From assembly GCA_014800685.1 (NCBI GenBank), contig JAAVFQ010000020.1, positions 32,178-96,177 on the forward strand: DNA of 64,000 nt, given 5' to 3'. The translations under genes and the position numbers were made by a program. Shown here piece after piece: positions 46,865 to 56,623 of this stretch (positions are counted from its first letter, which is position 1; each line of letters opens with the position of its first letter). The notes beneath the pieces were generated by a model. It saw only the letters and a list, made by a program, of their open reading frames with translations. It did not search any database and was not told where the DNA came from. Origin of the DNA: Bacteroidales bacterium. Lineage in GTDB: Bacteria; Bacteroidota; Bacteroidia; Bacteroidales; Muribaculaceae.

Positions 46865-47242
46865 TTAGTTAGCGGGTGCGGGAGCGGGTGTCGCTGCAGG
46901 TGCTGATGCAGGCTTCTCGGCTGCCGGAGCCGCTTTCTGCGGAGCGGGGGTAGCGGTGGGGGCTGAGGCCGGCATAGTGGTCTGCACCGGTGCCATCTGG
47001 ATGCTGCTGGTGTTCTTAGCGGGCTTCACTGCAAAGGAGGCCGCGATGCTGAGCACGCAAATGCAGATGGCGAGGGTCCAGGTTGCCTTCTCGATGAAGT
47101 CTGTTGTCTTGCGATATCCCATATACTGGTTGCCGGCTGAATAGTCAGCTGCAAGACCGCCCCCCTTTGACTTCTGTATCAAAACTGCACCGATGAGCAG
47201 CACACAGGCTACTACAATTAAAATACTTAAAAAAATATACAT
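46865..47242 (-). CDS. secG: Preprotein translocase subunit SecG
   Basis: This 125-aa protein has two membrane helices: YIFLSILIVVACVLLIGAVL and WTLAICICVLSIAASFAV. The conserved loop is IQKSKGGGLAADYS, characteristic of SecG. The C-terminal 50 residues are an Ala/Pro low-complexity tail (APTATPAPQKAAPAAEKPAS), longer than in enterobacterial SecG but common in Bacteroidales. It is 20 nt after the small TPR-type gene. Confidence 0.95.
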   Translation of the reverse strand: MYIFLSILIVVACVLLIGAVLIQKSKGGGLAADYSAGNQYMGYRKTTDFIEKATWTLAICICVLSIAASFAVKPAKNTSSIQMAPVQTTMPASAPTATPAPQKAAPAAEKPASAPAATPAPAPAN

Positions 47243-47262
47243 TTTTCCTTAACGTTTGTTCG

Positions 47263-47928
47263 TTATTTGTTCTTTTGATTTATAATCAGTTTTCTGAGAA
47301 ACCGAATCTGGTCTGCAAAGTAAACACTTTTTTCCGGATTTCTCAAATTTAAATCGTTAATAATTTCCAATGCCTTGACATAATTGCCGTTTTTTATCAT
47401 CATCACGGCAAGAGATTCGGTCAGTGGAGTGGGCTCGGAGGATGCCTCAGGCGCTTTCTTCTCTCTGTCCGCAACATTATCGGCCCGCCGGGTTTCCTTA
47501 TGGCTCTCGTCCGCCACCGCGATGTCGCCGGGAAGCGCTTCGCCTCTTTCTTCGGCTTCGAGGATGGCCGCATAGTCCACGGCAGGCGCGAAATCCAATG
47601 GATCAGGCCCTATCGTGGCTCCCGACCCGAACTTATTCAGGAAGTTGTCTATGGTGTCTTCCGTGCTCGGATTAGGCTCATGCATGTCCGGATAGAAATC
47701 GGCAAACACGTCGCCATACTCCTCAAAGAGATTGAGCAGCGTGTCTGTGTCGCCTATGTGGGCGGCCACGCGTCGCCGCAGTGCGCTTCTATCAGCCACT
47801 TCCCTGTCTCCTCGCAGCAGAACTACTGTGGGATATACGAAATATGGATATTTTCGTGCCAGCTCTGCTGCCAGCGCCGGCGTTATCAGACTCTGGTCTG
47901 AGGTCATCTCCTGAAGGGTCGGGGTCAT
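47263..47928 (-). CDS. Bacteroidales tetratricopeptide-like protein of unknown function
   Basis: This 221-aa protein has an N-terminal helical half (LAAELARKYPYFVYPTVVLL), an acidic linker (EERGEALPGDIAVADESHK) and a C-terminal TPR-like pair (AVMMIKNGNYVKALEIINDL ... YFADQIRFLRKLI). It sits between lptE and secG in the same order seen in many Bacteroidales. No export signal is seen. Function unknown. Confidence 0.75.
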   Translation of the reverse strand: MTPTLQEMTSDQSLITPALAAELARKYPYFVYPTVVLLRGDREVADRSALRRRVAAHIGDTDTLLNLFEEYGDVFADFYPDMHEPNPSTEDTIDNFLNKFGSGATIGPDPLDFAPAVDYAAILEAEERGEALPGDIAVADESHKETRRADNVADREKKAPEASSEPTPLTESLAVMMIKNGNYVKALEIINDLNLRNPEKSVYFADQIRFLRKLIINQKNK

Positions 47929-47977
47929 CTGTTATATCTTTTGAGGATTGATTGTGGGCGAGTTGGAGGCGTGGTTG

Positions 47978-48502
47978 TCACCAGTTCCCTAAGGTGGCAT
48001 TAAATATCAGGTCTACCAGTTCATCTGAAATCTGCTGGCAGAGATCATCCTGCACGTCGGTCAGCATAAGCTGGCTCGAAAACTGGCGATAGGCCGTAAA
48101 TGTCTGGTCTATATTATTGGCAGGATTCTTATGGTCTACGTACTTCACTCTCACGGAAATCGTCAAGCGGGTCTCAGTGGCGTAGGCATCCGTGCCTACC
48201 GACTGTGGCGAGAGGGAATAGCCGGTGATCTCTCCACTCATTTCAAGGTCGGCCGGTCCATCCACTTCCCGCAGGCGAGTCTGCCGGGTGATGGTATTGA
48301 GCAGCTCATTCTCAAACGTTTGCTGCAAGGGGGGATAGACAAGTGCCGCCCGTATCGGAAATTCCGACACGTTGATGGTCCGATATATGTCGTAATTGAT
48401 AGCGGAGCCGTTGAGCTTGTAGCTTACGCAGCCGGTCAGCAGGCTGCATATCGTCAGGACTACAACCGCCATCGCCGTTTCTCTTAATATTTTTCTTATC
48501 AT
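47978..48502 (-). CDS. lptE: LptE-family lipopolysaccharide-assembly lipoprotein
   Basis: This 174-aa protein has a lipoprotein signal with lipobox LLTGC at about residues 21-25. The mature region has the LptE-type layout: SYKLNGSAINYDIYRTINVS, ENELLNTITRQTRLREVDGP, DLEMSGEITGYSLSP and RVKYVDHK. It would plug and support the LptD outer-membrane LPS translocon. It starts 8 nt after the sigma-54 activator gene stop, in one operon with the TPR protein and secG. Confidence 0.87.
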   Translation of the reverse strand: MIRKILRETAMAVVVLTICSLLTGCVSYKLNGSAINYDIYRTINVSEFPIRAALVYPPLQQTFENELLNTITRQTRLREVDGPADLEMSGEITGYSLSPQSVGTDAYATETRLTISVRVKYVDHKNPANNIDQTFTAYRQFSSQLMLTDVQDDLCQQISDELVDLIFNATLGNW

Positions 48503-48510
48503 CTTCGGGC

Positions 48511-49683
48511 TCAGGAATATTTGTCGGGAGTGATGTCAAGCTCGTGCAAGCGCCTGTAGAGCGTCCTTTCCGACATTTCAAGCATTTTTGCCGCCTCTCT
48601 TTTCGACCCTTTGCAGCGACGCAATGCGTCGATTATCTGCTGCTTTTCGCTCCCTTCGGAGAGGATATCGGCCGACAGTGGCTCAAACGCAGGATCATCA
48701 AGCTTAATTATGGAGCGCATGGGAGAGTAGGAATGATGGTCGGTGACGTCTCCACGCTCCGATAGTTGCAGGCGAAGGGCCTCTACCTCCTTTTTCAGCG
48801 TAAGTAGTGCTTGCCAGAGATGTTCGCGCTCATTTTCGTAGCTATGGCTTTCGGCTGAGACCTGAAGATTGGTGTCGGCGGGGTGAGGGATGACCTCGAT
48901 AAGACGCCTGCGTGTTATCGTCTCGCCGGAGTCAAAGAGGGCCAACTGCTCCACGATGTTCTTTAGCTGACGCACATTGCCGGGCCAGCGGTAAGCGAGA
49001 AGCAACTCGCCGGCCTCTTCTGAGAAGCGTATGGGAGCAGTCATGTAGCGCTCCGAAAAGTCGGAGGCAAATTTTCGGGCAAGTAGCAGAACGTCATCAC
49101 CGCGGTCATGCAAATTTGGCACCTGGATGATGACCGTCGAAAGGCGATAATAAAGGTCTTCGCGAAACTTTCCTGCCCGAACTGCCTTCAGCAGATCGGC
49201 ATTCGTGGCTGCAACTACGCGGATATCTGTCTTCTGCACTTTTGACGACCCTACCTTCAGAAACTCTCCCGTCTCAAGCACTCGCAGCAATCTCGCCTGC
49301 GTGGTTAGCGGAAGCTCGGCCACCTCATCAAGAAATATGGTGCCCTCGTCGGCCTCTTCGAAATACCCCTTTCGGTCTGAGAGTGCCCCCGTGAACGACC
49401 CTTTCTCGTGCCCGAAAAGCTCGCTGTCTATGGTCCCTTCGGGGATTGCGCCGCAGTTGACCGCTATATATTTCTTATGCTTTCGAGCGCCATACTGGTG
49501 GATGATTTTGGGAAAGAATTCTTTGCCCGAACCGCTCTCTCCGGTGACAAGCACGGAAAGATCTATGGGCGCTACCTTCACGGCACGCTCTATTGCGCTA
49601 TTGAGGGCCTCCGAATTTCCTATGATGGAAAATCTCTGCTTGGCTCTCACCACTTCGGCTCTTGATACTGTCTCTGCTGGCAT
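48511..49683 (-). CDS. Sigma-54-dependent transcriptional activator (AAA+), no receiver domain
   Basis: This protein is about 390 aa from the ATG at 49683. Its AAA+ domain starts almost at once (FSIIGNSEALNSAIERAVKV): Walker A GESGSGKE (48-55), GSFTGA (95-100; canonical GAFTGA, with Ser as a known variant), Walker B TIFLDEVAELP, and R-fingers FREDLYYRLS. A C-terminal Fis-type HTH follows (ALRRCKGSKREAAKMLEMSE ... LYRRLHELD). No N-terminal sensor is present, so it may be constitutively active or controlled by another protein. It heads the lptE-TPR-secG operon. Confidence 0.93.
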   Translation of the reverse strand: MPAETVSRAEVVRAKQRFSIIGNSEALNSAIERAVKVAPIDLSVLVTGESGSGKEFFPKIIHQYGARKHKKYIAVNCGAIPEGTIDSELFGHEKGSFTGALSDRKGYFEEADEGTIFLDEVAELPLTTQARLLRVLETGEFLKVGSSKVQKTDIRVVAATNADLLKAVRAGKFREDLYYRLSTVIIQVPNLHDRGDDVLLLARKFASDFSERYMTAPIRFSEEAGELLLAYRWPGNVRQLKNIVEQLALFDSGETITRRRLIEVIPHPADTNLQVSAESHSYENEREHLWQALLTLKKEVEALRLQLSERGDVTDHHSYSPMRSIIKLDDPAFEPLSADILSEGSEKQQIIDALRRCKGSKREAAKMLEMSERTLYRRLHELDITPDKYS

Positions 49684-49836
49684 ATAATCTTTTCTTGCGT
49701 GGCGCAAGCCTTTTTCTGCTTCCGGTCAGGCTGCAATGTATAGATCATACCCATTATCCGGAGTCTGACTCTATTCCACTCCACAAAATTAGCAAAACTT
49801 TCCCACTTCTGCAAATCAGGCTCGCTTTCTTCCGGG

Positions 49837-51654
49837 TTAGCGTGCCATTATGATTTTTGAGGCTATGCTTCCATCGCTCATTTCGCTCACCTCTATGCAG
49901 TTTCCTCTCTGCGGAGCTTCCGGCAGTAGCTGTCCCTGCAGGCTGTAGTAGCGCACGGCTACGATTTTTGCCTCTCCGGCTACCTCGTCTACTGATTGCG
50001 ACACTGAGGCTGCCGAGGAGGAGCCTGAGCATACGGAATTTAGCGTCTCAAGACGAGGAGATGAGGTGTCGACGATGGCTGCTACAACTTTGAGGTTGCC
50101 GCTGTTCTGCAGGAGATTCTGCTGGGCGTCGCTCAGTGTGAACGTATGGGTGTGAGTGTAGGCCCGGAAGGCTTCGATGGATGTGGGGAGAGCATTCTCC
50201 CCGTCATTCATGGCCGAGGCAAGCAGCGGCACGTTGTTAAATTCAAGGCCATAGACGTAACCTCCTCCTTTGGAAAACAGATCCCAGAAGGGACCGCTGT
50301 TTTGCTGTCCGGAGAAATAGTTGGCCTGCCCCCATGATCTGTCGGTTAGTTTATCGGCTACCAGCGTGAAGACAACGGCATAGTGCGCTGCGCTGATATC
50401 GCGTATAAACGTCGTTTTCGATGTGGCGATGAGTGCCTGTCGCTTACTGTCTGCCCATTCGAGAGTGATGTCTATGTCAGCGGCCACCTGCTTGGCTCTC
50501 GCTTCCGCCCAGCGCTCTAACGTCTCTGTCGGGCCGGCTGTCTTCTCGCGATTGATGTAGACTGCCGGAAGCCCGTTGGGATGTGAGGGCTGCGTCACTC
50601 CGGTCTGCAGAGCATCGTTGACGTGATAGGCGATGGCCACAAAGTCGCTCCCATAGTATAGGTTACCCTGCTCAAGCGCCACATATCCCGCAGGGCATGA
50701 TCCACACCATAGCCCGGTATATTCCTCTACAAGTGGACGATTTAGCGGGATGACGGGGGTCAGGGTCACATTGGCGCTTGATGTCGGTTCATACGCCTCA
50801 TTGAGCTCTCCGTTGACGCCGTCGACTTCTATGGTCGCCAGGACATCACCGGGCGTCTCGGGTGTTTTCGTTCGAAGCGTTACGTCTGTATATGCGCCGA
50901 AGCGCGCTGCCAATGGCTCAGTGAGGTTGTATTCGCCTGAATATTCCTCGCCGGATATAGAAGTTTTGTATGCTATGGCTGTCACCGCTGATGTTCCGTA
51001 GTTCGTGATTCTGGCATTGACCGATGCCTCTTCGCCGGTAAGCACAAGCTGCTCACCGGCCAGGCTGATGGCCACGGCTTCTGACGGAAAGTCGCCCTCT
51101 ATCATCACCTCCATTGTGGAAAGTTTCTCAGACACCGCGGCGGCATCTGTCCATTTTCCTCTGGAGGGGGTGTAGATATAGAGCCCCCCTTCTGTATCGC
51201 CATTCACTATCTCAAGGGGATAGCGACGTGCTACTGACGCGAGTGTTTCCACCGTCACCGAATAGCCGGCATAGACCCCTTCCGGGGGAATCTCTACAGC
51301 CGACTCAAAGGGTACATAAAACTCTGTCCCCTCGGCTGTCACGCTGCCGCTACTTTTCATAGCCGCCTCTGTGGGGCCATCTGCGGGCAACGACGACATG
51401 ACCCAGCCGCTTACGGTTGGATTGATGCTGCCCCCGCTTTCCGGCACGCGAAACCGCACACCTACGATTCGCTTCCCTACGAGCAGCGGATTGGACACAC
51501 GTATTGCCGCGCTGTAGGTCTCCGTAGTGGCATAGCCGTAGCCGCTCGCCTCAGAGTCCGCCACATTGTATGAATAACTGATTGTTTCCGCTCCTGCCAC
51601 CCCTGCCGTGAGGCCGACAGCGAGAAGTGTTGTAAAAATATGCGATCGTGCCAT
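49837..51654 (-). CDS. Omp28-family exported protein with CxxC thioredoxin-like domain
   Basis: This 605-aa protein has a signal peptide (ARSHIFTTLLAVGLTAGVAG). The N-terminal half is beta-sandwich (Ig/Fn3-like). The central Omp28 domain has EEYTGLWCGSCPAGYVALEQ: a CxxC motif in a thioredoxin-like fold. The last 40 residues (VRYYSLQGQLLPEAP ... GSIASKIIMAR) resemble a degenerate T9SS tail. It is paralogous to the 617-aa gene at 52490, the two flanking the ComF-type gene. It may have a redox or surface role; unproven. Confidence 0.85.
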   Translation of the reverse strand: MARSHIFTTLLAVGLTAGVAGAETISYSYNVADSEASGYGYATTETYSAAIRVSNPLLVGKRIVGVRFRVPESGGSINPTVSGWVMSSLPADGPTEAAMKSSGSVTAEGTEFYVPFESAVEIPPEGVYAGYSVTVETLASVARRYPLEIVNGDTEGGLYIYTPSRGKWTDAAAVSEKLSTMEVMIEGDFPSEAVAISLAGEQLVLTGEEASVNARITNYGTSAVTAIAYKTSISGEEYSGEYNLTEPLAARFGAYTDVTLRTKTPETPGDVLATIEVDGVNGELNEAYEPTSSANVTLTPVIPLNRPLVEEYTGLWCGSCPAGYVALEQGNLYYGSDFVAIAYHVNDALQTGVTQPSHPNGLPAVYINREKTAGPTETLERWAEARAKQVAADIDITLEWADSKRQALIATSKTTFIRDISAAHYAVVFTLVADKLTDRSWGQANYFSGQQNSGPFWDLFSKGGGYVYGLEFNNVPLLASAMNDGENALPTSIEAFRAYTHTHTFTLSDAQQNLLQNSGNLKVVAAIVDTSSPRLETLNSVCSGSSSAASVSQSVDEVAGEAKIVAVRYYSLQGQLLPEAPQRGNCIEVSEMSDGSIASKIIMAR

Positions 51655-51698
51655 AATAGTCTTGTTATGTATGTGATAAAATTTTACTTGTTTTAATC

Positions 51699-52391
51699 TT
51701 AATCAGCCGTCGCCGCCAGAGCCAGCAGTGATATGGTAGCCGAGGGAGCATCTCTCGAAATCGCCGAAGCGGCGGCCACCATCGTCGACCCTGTGGTTAT
51801 GACGTCATCAAGCAGCAGAATATGTTTCCCTCTCAGTGCCTCCGGATTCTTCACCCGAAAGTAGTCCGCCGTGATGCCCTGACGCCGCTGAAGCAATGAC
51901 TTGCGGGTCTGCGTTGAATGTGGCCGCGTGGCTCTCAACTGTCTCTCTACCGGGATCGCAAGCTTCTCTGACACCGCCGTGGCAAGTATCTCCGTCTGAT
52001 TATAACCACGCCGCATCCGCTTGAGGATATGAATAGGCATCGGCACTATGACGTCCGCTTGAAGTGAAAGTGTGTGCGAAGCAAATTCAGCCCCCAATCG
52101 CTCGCCGAGCCGACGGCCTACACCTTGCATCCCGTTATATTTGAAATCTTTTATTAGTTCTGACACCACATTCCCCCTCTCATACCTTAGAAGCGCATTA
52201 GCCGAATAAAACTCCGTTCTGCGAAGAAACCTGTCGGCTATCTCAGGCATCTTTGCCCCGAATCCCGCATAGCTCGGCAGCGAATAAAGGCACCACTCGC
52301 ACAGCTGACCCTCAGGAGCTGTTGTGGTCCTACCGCATATCACGCAATCGTGTGGCGCCACAAGAGTCGTTAGCAGGCTGAAAAGAGACAT
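51699..52391 (-). CDS. ComF-type phosphoribosyltransferase
   Basis: This 230-aa protein has an N-terminal zinc-binding CVICGRTTTAPEGQLCEWC and a PRTase domain: VIVPMPIHILKRMRRGYNQ and PRPP motif LLLDDVITTGSTM. ComF helps natural competence in naturally transformable bacteria; in Bacteroidales the role is untested. It is between two Omp28 paralogs on the same strand. Confidence 0.92.
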   Translation of the reverse strand: MSLFSLLTTLVAPHDCVICGRTTTAPEGQLCEWCLYSLPSYAGFGAKMPEIADRFLRRTEFYSANALLRYERGNVVSELIKDFKYNGMQGVGRRLGERLGAEFASHTLSLQADVIVPMPIHILKRMRRGYNQTEILATAVSEKLAIPVERQLRATRPHSTQTRKSLLQRRQGITADYFRVKNPEALRGKHILLLDDVITTGSTMVAAASAISRDAPSATISLLALAATAD

Positions 52392-52489
52392 GAGTGTATC
52401 TTTATGAAGTGGGAAATGACAGCATGGGAGTGCCGGAACGCCTGTCTGGCTCCTGCACCCCCACCCGGTCTTATCGATAATCGTATGCT

Positions 52490-54343
52490 TTATCTATTGC
52501 TATCGAAGCGCTTCTCCGTGCTCAGCGTGCCATCCTCATGAAGAGAAATGACCACGTAGGGGACGCCGGTCGGCGAGGCCATCAGCTCTCTGCCCTGCAT
52601 GTCATAATATCTCTTGGACACTACGGGAGAGTCACTCTCGGCGTCTATTCCGCGCACACTGTCCCATTTGCCGAAAGTGGAGGCATAGTCAGAAGAGATG
52701 GCATTGTAAGCCACGCGGGTCTCAGGATTGCAAAGCACTGCCACCACTCGAAGCTTATCCTTATTCTGCCAGATCAGATTGCCGGTCTTGGCGGATATAG
52801 CGTCATTGATATTAATTCTTGAGCTATGAGTATAGGCTCTCTCTGCCTCAATGTCTGATGGGATCGACCCCACGATGCCGCGAGGATCATTATAATTGAC
52901 TACGATGTCGTTAAAGGTCAGACCATAGACCTGACGGTCGCCCTTAGTAAAGGTATCCCAATAAGGCCCCACCATTCCTATTCCTTCATCTCCGAAATAT
53001 TCATTTCCCTGCGCCCAGGAGGGATTGCTCAGGCCATCAGCCACCAGAGCATAGCTCACCGCGAAGTTAGCGCCGATATGATTCTCGATAAATCTCGTGG
53101 TAGAGGTCACAACTATCTCCTCTTTATTGTCGTCGGCCCACTCAGCCTTCACCTCTATTGATCCGGGAGCAAGGAGGGCGGCCGCTGTCTCCCACTCTTT
53201 CATCGTGGTGAAGATGTCGATACGGCTTCCGCGGTCTATGAAGATCGAAGGATAGCCCGTCACCCTCGATGGGAAAAGCGAAGAACGCATCGCCATCTCA
53301 TCCCCATTATGATAGGAAAGGGCCACAAAATCATCCCCATAATAATATTTCCCCTGCTCAAGGGCTACATAGCCCGACGGGCACCATGTGCACCAAAGTC
53401 CCGTATATTCCTCTACTATCGGACGATGCTTGGGTATGAAGGGCACTGTCTTCAGCATAGCCGAAACAGGCTGCGCGTCCACTGTCTCCGCTCCGTTCAC
53501 TTTCGCAAGCGTGAATCTCACGCCACTCTCGCCAAGCTCTTTGCCGCCGGGGATCTTGAAGCTTATCGGCTGTGACGCTCCGTAAAGAGGCTCCAACGGA
53601 GTCTCAAGCTCCACAGCTACCGGCACGCTCTCTTTCTCCCCTTCGGGCAGATATGCCACCTCGATATTATTCACCGCTGCCGACCCATAATTAGTAAGCA
53701 ATCCCCTCACCACAGCTTCCCCGCCGGGCGTTGAGTAAGGCTCCGCATTGGTCAAAGTCAGCACGCAGGAATTAGCCGGAAAGTCACCCTCCAAAGTCAC
53801 CGTCATTTCTGACACGCACGCATTGCTCTTCGCATTGCCGCTGTCATGCCACTTAGGAGTATAATTCTCCGAACGATAATAGAGACCACCCTCTATTCTC
53901 CCGGCTACGCAAGCTATCGGATAAGCAGCAGTGCCCGCATCGCAGTCCGTCACGTCTACCGTATATCCCACATAAAGCGGACTATCGCCCACCGTAACGG
54001 GCGACTCAAAAGTGGCCGTCAGCACATTGTCGACAATCTTAGCCTCTGCCATGCTCAGCGGCGATAACGCCTCTCCCTCTCCCGGAAGCTCCGATATCAC
54101 CCAGGCAGAACACTCAGGCGACACGCTGCCCCCCTTGGCCGGTATGGGGACGGATATCGATGTTATCGTCGAACCGACAAACGCCGCATTGTCTATACGG
54201 ATACACACATCATACTTCTCAGGATTGCCGGTACCCTTCGCATAGTGACGCCCATCTATCAGGCCGTAAGTAAAAGGAAGAACCGCGCCGGAAGCAGAAA
54301 ACGCCAACGCGCAAGACGCTATTAAAAACAATGATCTATTCAT
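52490..54343 (-). CDS. Omp28-family exported protein with CxxC thioredoxin-like domain (paralog)
   Basis: This 617-aa protein has a signal peptide (NRSLFLIASCALAFSASGA) and the same layout as the 605-aa paralog. The key block is EEYTGLWCTWCPSGYVALEQ, with CxxC as CTWC. The C-terminal tail (KRYYDMQGRELMASP) again resembles a T9SS-type tail. A promoter -7 box lies 35 nt upstream. It borders the AT-rich defence island, so the island inserted just upstream of its promoter. Confidence 0.85.
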   Translation of the reverse strand: MNRSLFLIASCALAFSASGAVLPFTYGLIDGRHYAKGTGNPEKYDVCIRIDNAAFVGSTITSISVPIPAKGGSVSPECSAWVISELPGEGEALSPLSMAEAKIVDNVLTATFESPVTVGDSPLYVGYTVDVTDCDAGTAAYPIACVAGRIEGGLYYRSENYTPKWHDSGNAKSNACVSEMTVTLEGDFPANSCVLTLTNAEPYSTPGGEAVVRGLLTNYGSAAVNNIEVAYLPEGEKESVPVAVELETPLEPLYGASQPISFKIPGGKELGESGVRFTLAKVNGAETVDAQPVSAMLKTVPFIPKHRPIVEEYTGLWCTWCPSGYVALEQGKYYYGDDFVALSYHNGDEMAMRSSLFPSRVTGYPSIFIDRGSRIDIFTTMKEWETAAALLAPGSIEVKAEWADDNKEEIVVTSTTRFIENHIGANFAVSYALVADGLSNPSWAQGNEYFGDEGIGMVGPYWDTFTKGDRQVYGLTFNDIVVNYNDPRGIVGSIPSDIEAERAYTHSSRININDAISAKTGNLIWQNKDKLRVVAVLCNPETRVAYNAISSDYASTFGKWDSVRGIDAESDSPVVSKRYYDMQGRELMASPTGVPYVVISLHEDGTLSTEKRFDSNR

Positions 54344-54377
54344 GATAAATGCTGATACGTAAGAAAAATTGATCTCA

Positions 54378-54385
54378 CAAATATA
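54378..54385 (-). promoter_or_regulatory. -7 box of the 617-aa Omp28 gene
   Basis: On the minus strand TATATTTG matches TAnnTTTG; a TTTA about 20 nt upstream is a poor -33 box. The predicted start gives a leader of about 28 nt. Confidence 0.5.
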
Positions 54386-54549
54386 AACTAACTAAATGAC
54401 ACGGCTAAAAAACACCGAATCAACTAAATAGTAAACATAAACGATACGCCTCGCAAGCCACCGTAAATGCAGACCTCACCGAGACATCTCATTTAATCGA
54501 GAGCAAATTTAGTAAAATTTCCTATTACAAACAATTTTTTTACCGAAAA

Positions 54550-55037
54550 TCAACAAACCTTTGATTGCGCCTCAACTCGATTAATATTACATGCTTCAAG
54601 TATTTTTAATAAATCATCGTCCGTTAATACGGATGGCGATTTATCAGCGTACTGCGAATAAAGCTCAAAACATATCCATAAATTTGTAGGTAAATATCAA
54701 AAGCAGCACTGTATGAATGAATTGCGCTATTGAGATACAATGACTTAATCCAATCATTAGCCCATAATGGAGGATTGCCTGAATATACTTCAGGATAACT
54801 GTTTCTTTGAGCATTTGCTAAAAAGAAGCGTCCTGAGTTCATAGTATCGTGGAAATCTTGCATACGTCTGCAAGATTCATTAAGAGTAGCAAGATCAGAG
54901 AAACCTTTTGAACTGTTCATAAAGTTCTCAAAAAAAGAGTTCCCGTTGACTTCGTTACGATTTATGTCTTTCGGCATGAGAAGTTCTTTAAAAAAGCCTT
55001 TAGTTTGTTCTAATGCAACAAATGTTTCTACTGGCAT
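54550..55037 (-). pseudogene. Last gene of the defence operon, apparently frameshifted (137-aa frame plus downstream frame)
   Basis: The intact reading frame gives a 137-aa product (55037 down to 54624) that ends shortly after SAAFDIYLQIYGYVLSF. Reading one base earlier from the AAATTTA run near 54688 gives a coding-like continuation, LWICFELYSQYADKSPSV then LTDDDLLKILEACNINR, ending at a TGA at 54550-54552 (about 162 aa in all). A single lost T would explain it. It starts 1 nt after the HerA-type gene stop. No homologous function is recognised; the N-terminal part is helical. It could also be a sequencing error. Confidence 0.55.
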
Positions 55038-55038
55038 A

Positions 55039-56619
55039 TTAGATCAAGTGGGTTACGTTTATTTTTTTGTACTTACTACCCATGCCGAGCGCAAAAGCCA
55101 TTTGGTCTTTGATGATAAGTTCACCCTTTTGCAGTCCTGCAATAGCGGTGCGGATTTCTTGGAGTTCCGTGCCACTTACACCGAACAGGTCTTTGATTAC
55201 CTTGTCATCGATTGTCTGCTGCTTCATAATCAAGGGATACTGCGCATTGGCGTAGAAGTCGAAGCCCTTGTTTTTGAAGTCAGCCATATTCTGCGTAGCA
55301 AGAATAATAGACAATCCCTTATTGCGACCTACCGCAATAAGGTTGCGGAGTGGGCGGTTATCGAAACTCAAAATATAATGAGCCTCGTCAATAATTGAGA
55401 AGTGGCAAATTTGCACTACATCGTCATTGACGGCTTGCTTGTCAAGTTGTTCATAGATGTTGTTGAGTTTCGACATCAAGAAGTACACGATTGCTTTTGC
55501 AATCGGACCGTCTTTAGGATAACCGTCCATCTTGACGATAAAACTTTCTCCAACAAGGTCTGCTTTATCCTCGGTGTCAAAGATATTTGCTCTTACAAGT
55601 TGTTTCAGTATCGATGAAATACTATCATCCTTATCAGGGTCTTTCATACGAGCCTGATAGTTTTTTAGCATGAGATCAAATGTTATCGGCTGTCCGTTAG
55701 TTGAGTTATATGCGTCTACAATGGCCTCGCTCAACCTGTTACTCATATTTGAGCTTGCGGTAACTCTATCAAGAGAACTTAAAGCAGAAGCCATTTCTGT
55801 TGAATATAGATTGATCTCATTCTGTGGTCTGCCGGTAAAGTTCTTGAACGGTGTGAACGGGAGGGGACGTTCAATCGGGTCAAGAATGCAAGAACGGTCT
55901 ACATCGAATAGTGACAACCAGTGATTATTCTGAATGTCGCTGAACTCTCCCTTATAATCAAATAGAAGGAAGTTGACCGGATAGCTACTTTCCGCCGAAA
56001 TTGAGCGTATCTGTTGCATCAGTACAGCAAGCAGATTTGTCTTACCTGAACCGGTTGCTCCGGCAATGATTATCTGAGCATTTGTTATAGCACGACTATT
56101 TATGTCAAGGGTTGCTTCCATTTCTGCATCTCCATAGTTTCCTATAAGGAGATTAAGAGCCGGAATATCCTTGGCAAGTGCAGCACGTCCTCCTGATGAG
56201 AAGAAGTAGTTTTCCAAATTGTTGTCAGCCATCAAGGTATCACGACCGCGATACATTTCCGCACCAATAATTCGTGATAACACGTTATTGTTTGACAAAT
56301 CAAGAGACGTATCTTTATAACGCATTTTTATCAATGCTGAATATAAAGGGGCTAATTCCTGATGGGTAAAGAAACTTGCCTGAAAACGACTGCCTTTCTG
56401 CAACTTGATAGCCTCTACAGTCTTCTCGTCTCGTTTGCCGGGAGTGGAAAGACCAACAAGCAGACAGATACGCATCAGCTTATTATTCAGTATTGAATAT
56501 CTACGCTCATTACCGACAGAGCGTGAAAGATTGATTAGATTCTCAATCTTGTCTTTCAGGGGAGCAAACTCCGTATTGAAGTTTTCCGGGAAGTATATAT
56601 CTCCAAATAGTAATGGCAT
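55039..56619 (-). CDS. HerA/FtsK-like ATPase of the defence operon
   Basis: This 526-aa P-loop ATPase has Walker A GATGSGKTN (about 187-195), Walker B HFSIIDEAHYILSF (about residue 410), a following sensor RNLIAVGRNKGLSIILATQN, and a late Arg-containing segment. The N-terminal 170 residues are unique and may bind DNA or the SMC-like partner. HerA-type ATPases pump DNA and pair with nucleases in many defence loci. The gene begins 4 nt after the DndD-like gene. Confidence 0.88.
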   Translation of the reverse strand: MPLLFGDIYFPENFNTEFAPLKDKIENLINLSRSVGNERRYSILNNKLMRICLLVGLSTPGKRDEKTVEAIKLQKGSRFQASFFTHQELAPLYSALIKMRYKDTSLDLSNNNVLSRIIGAEMYRGRDTLMADNNLENYFFSSGGRAALAKDIPALNLLIGNYGDAEMEATLDINSRAITNAQIIIAGATGSGKTNLLAVLMQQIRSISAESSYPVNFLLFDYKGEFSDIQNNHWLSLFDVDRSCILDPIERPLPFTPFKNFTGRPQNEINLYSTEMASALSSLDRVTASSNMSNRLSEAIVDAYNSTNGQPITFDLMLKNYQARMKDPDKDDSISSILKQLVRANIFDTEDKADLVGESFIVKMDGYPKDGPIAKAIVYFLMSKLNNIYEQLDKQAVNDDVVQICHFSIIDEAHYILSFDNRPLRNLIAVGRNKGLSIILATQNMADFKNKGFDFYANAQYPLIMKQQTIDDKVIKDLFGVSGTELQEIRTAIAGLQKGELIIKDQMAFALGMGSKYKKINVTHLI

Positions 56620-56623
56620 GATC

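Noticed and set aside
54680..54695. Programmed -1 frameshift at AAATTTA in the last defence gene
   Set aside because: The heptamer resembles X XXY YYZ but is in the wrong phase for the zero frame (CAA ATT TAT), and no downstream stimulatory structure is seen; a base loss is simpler.
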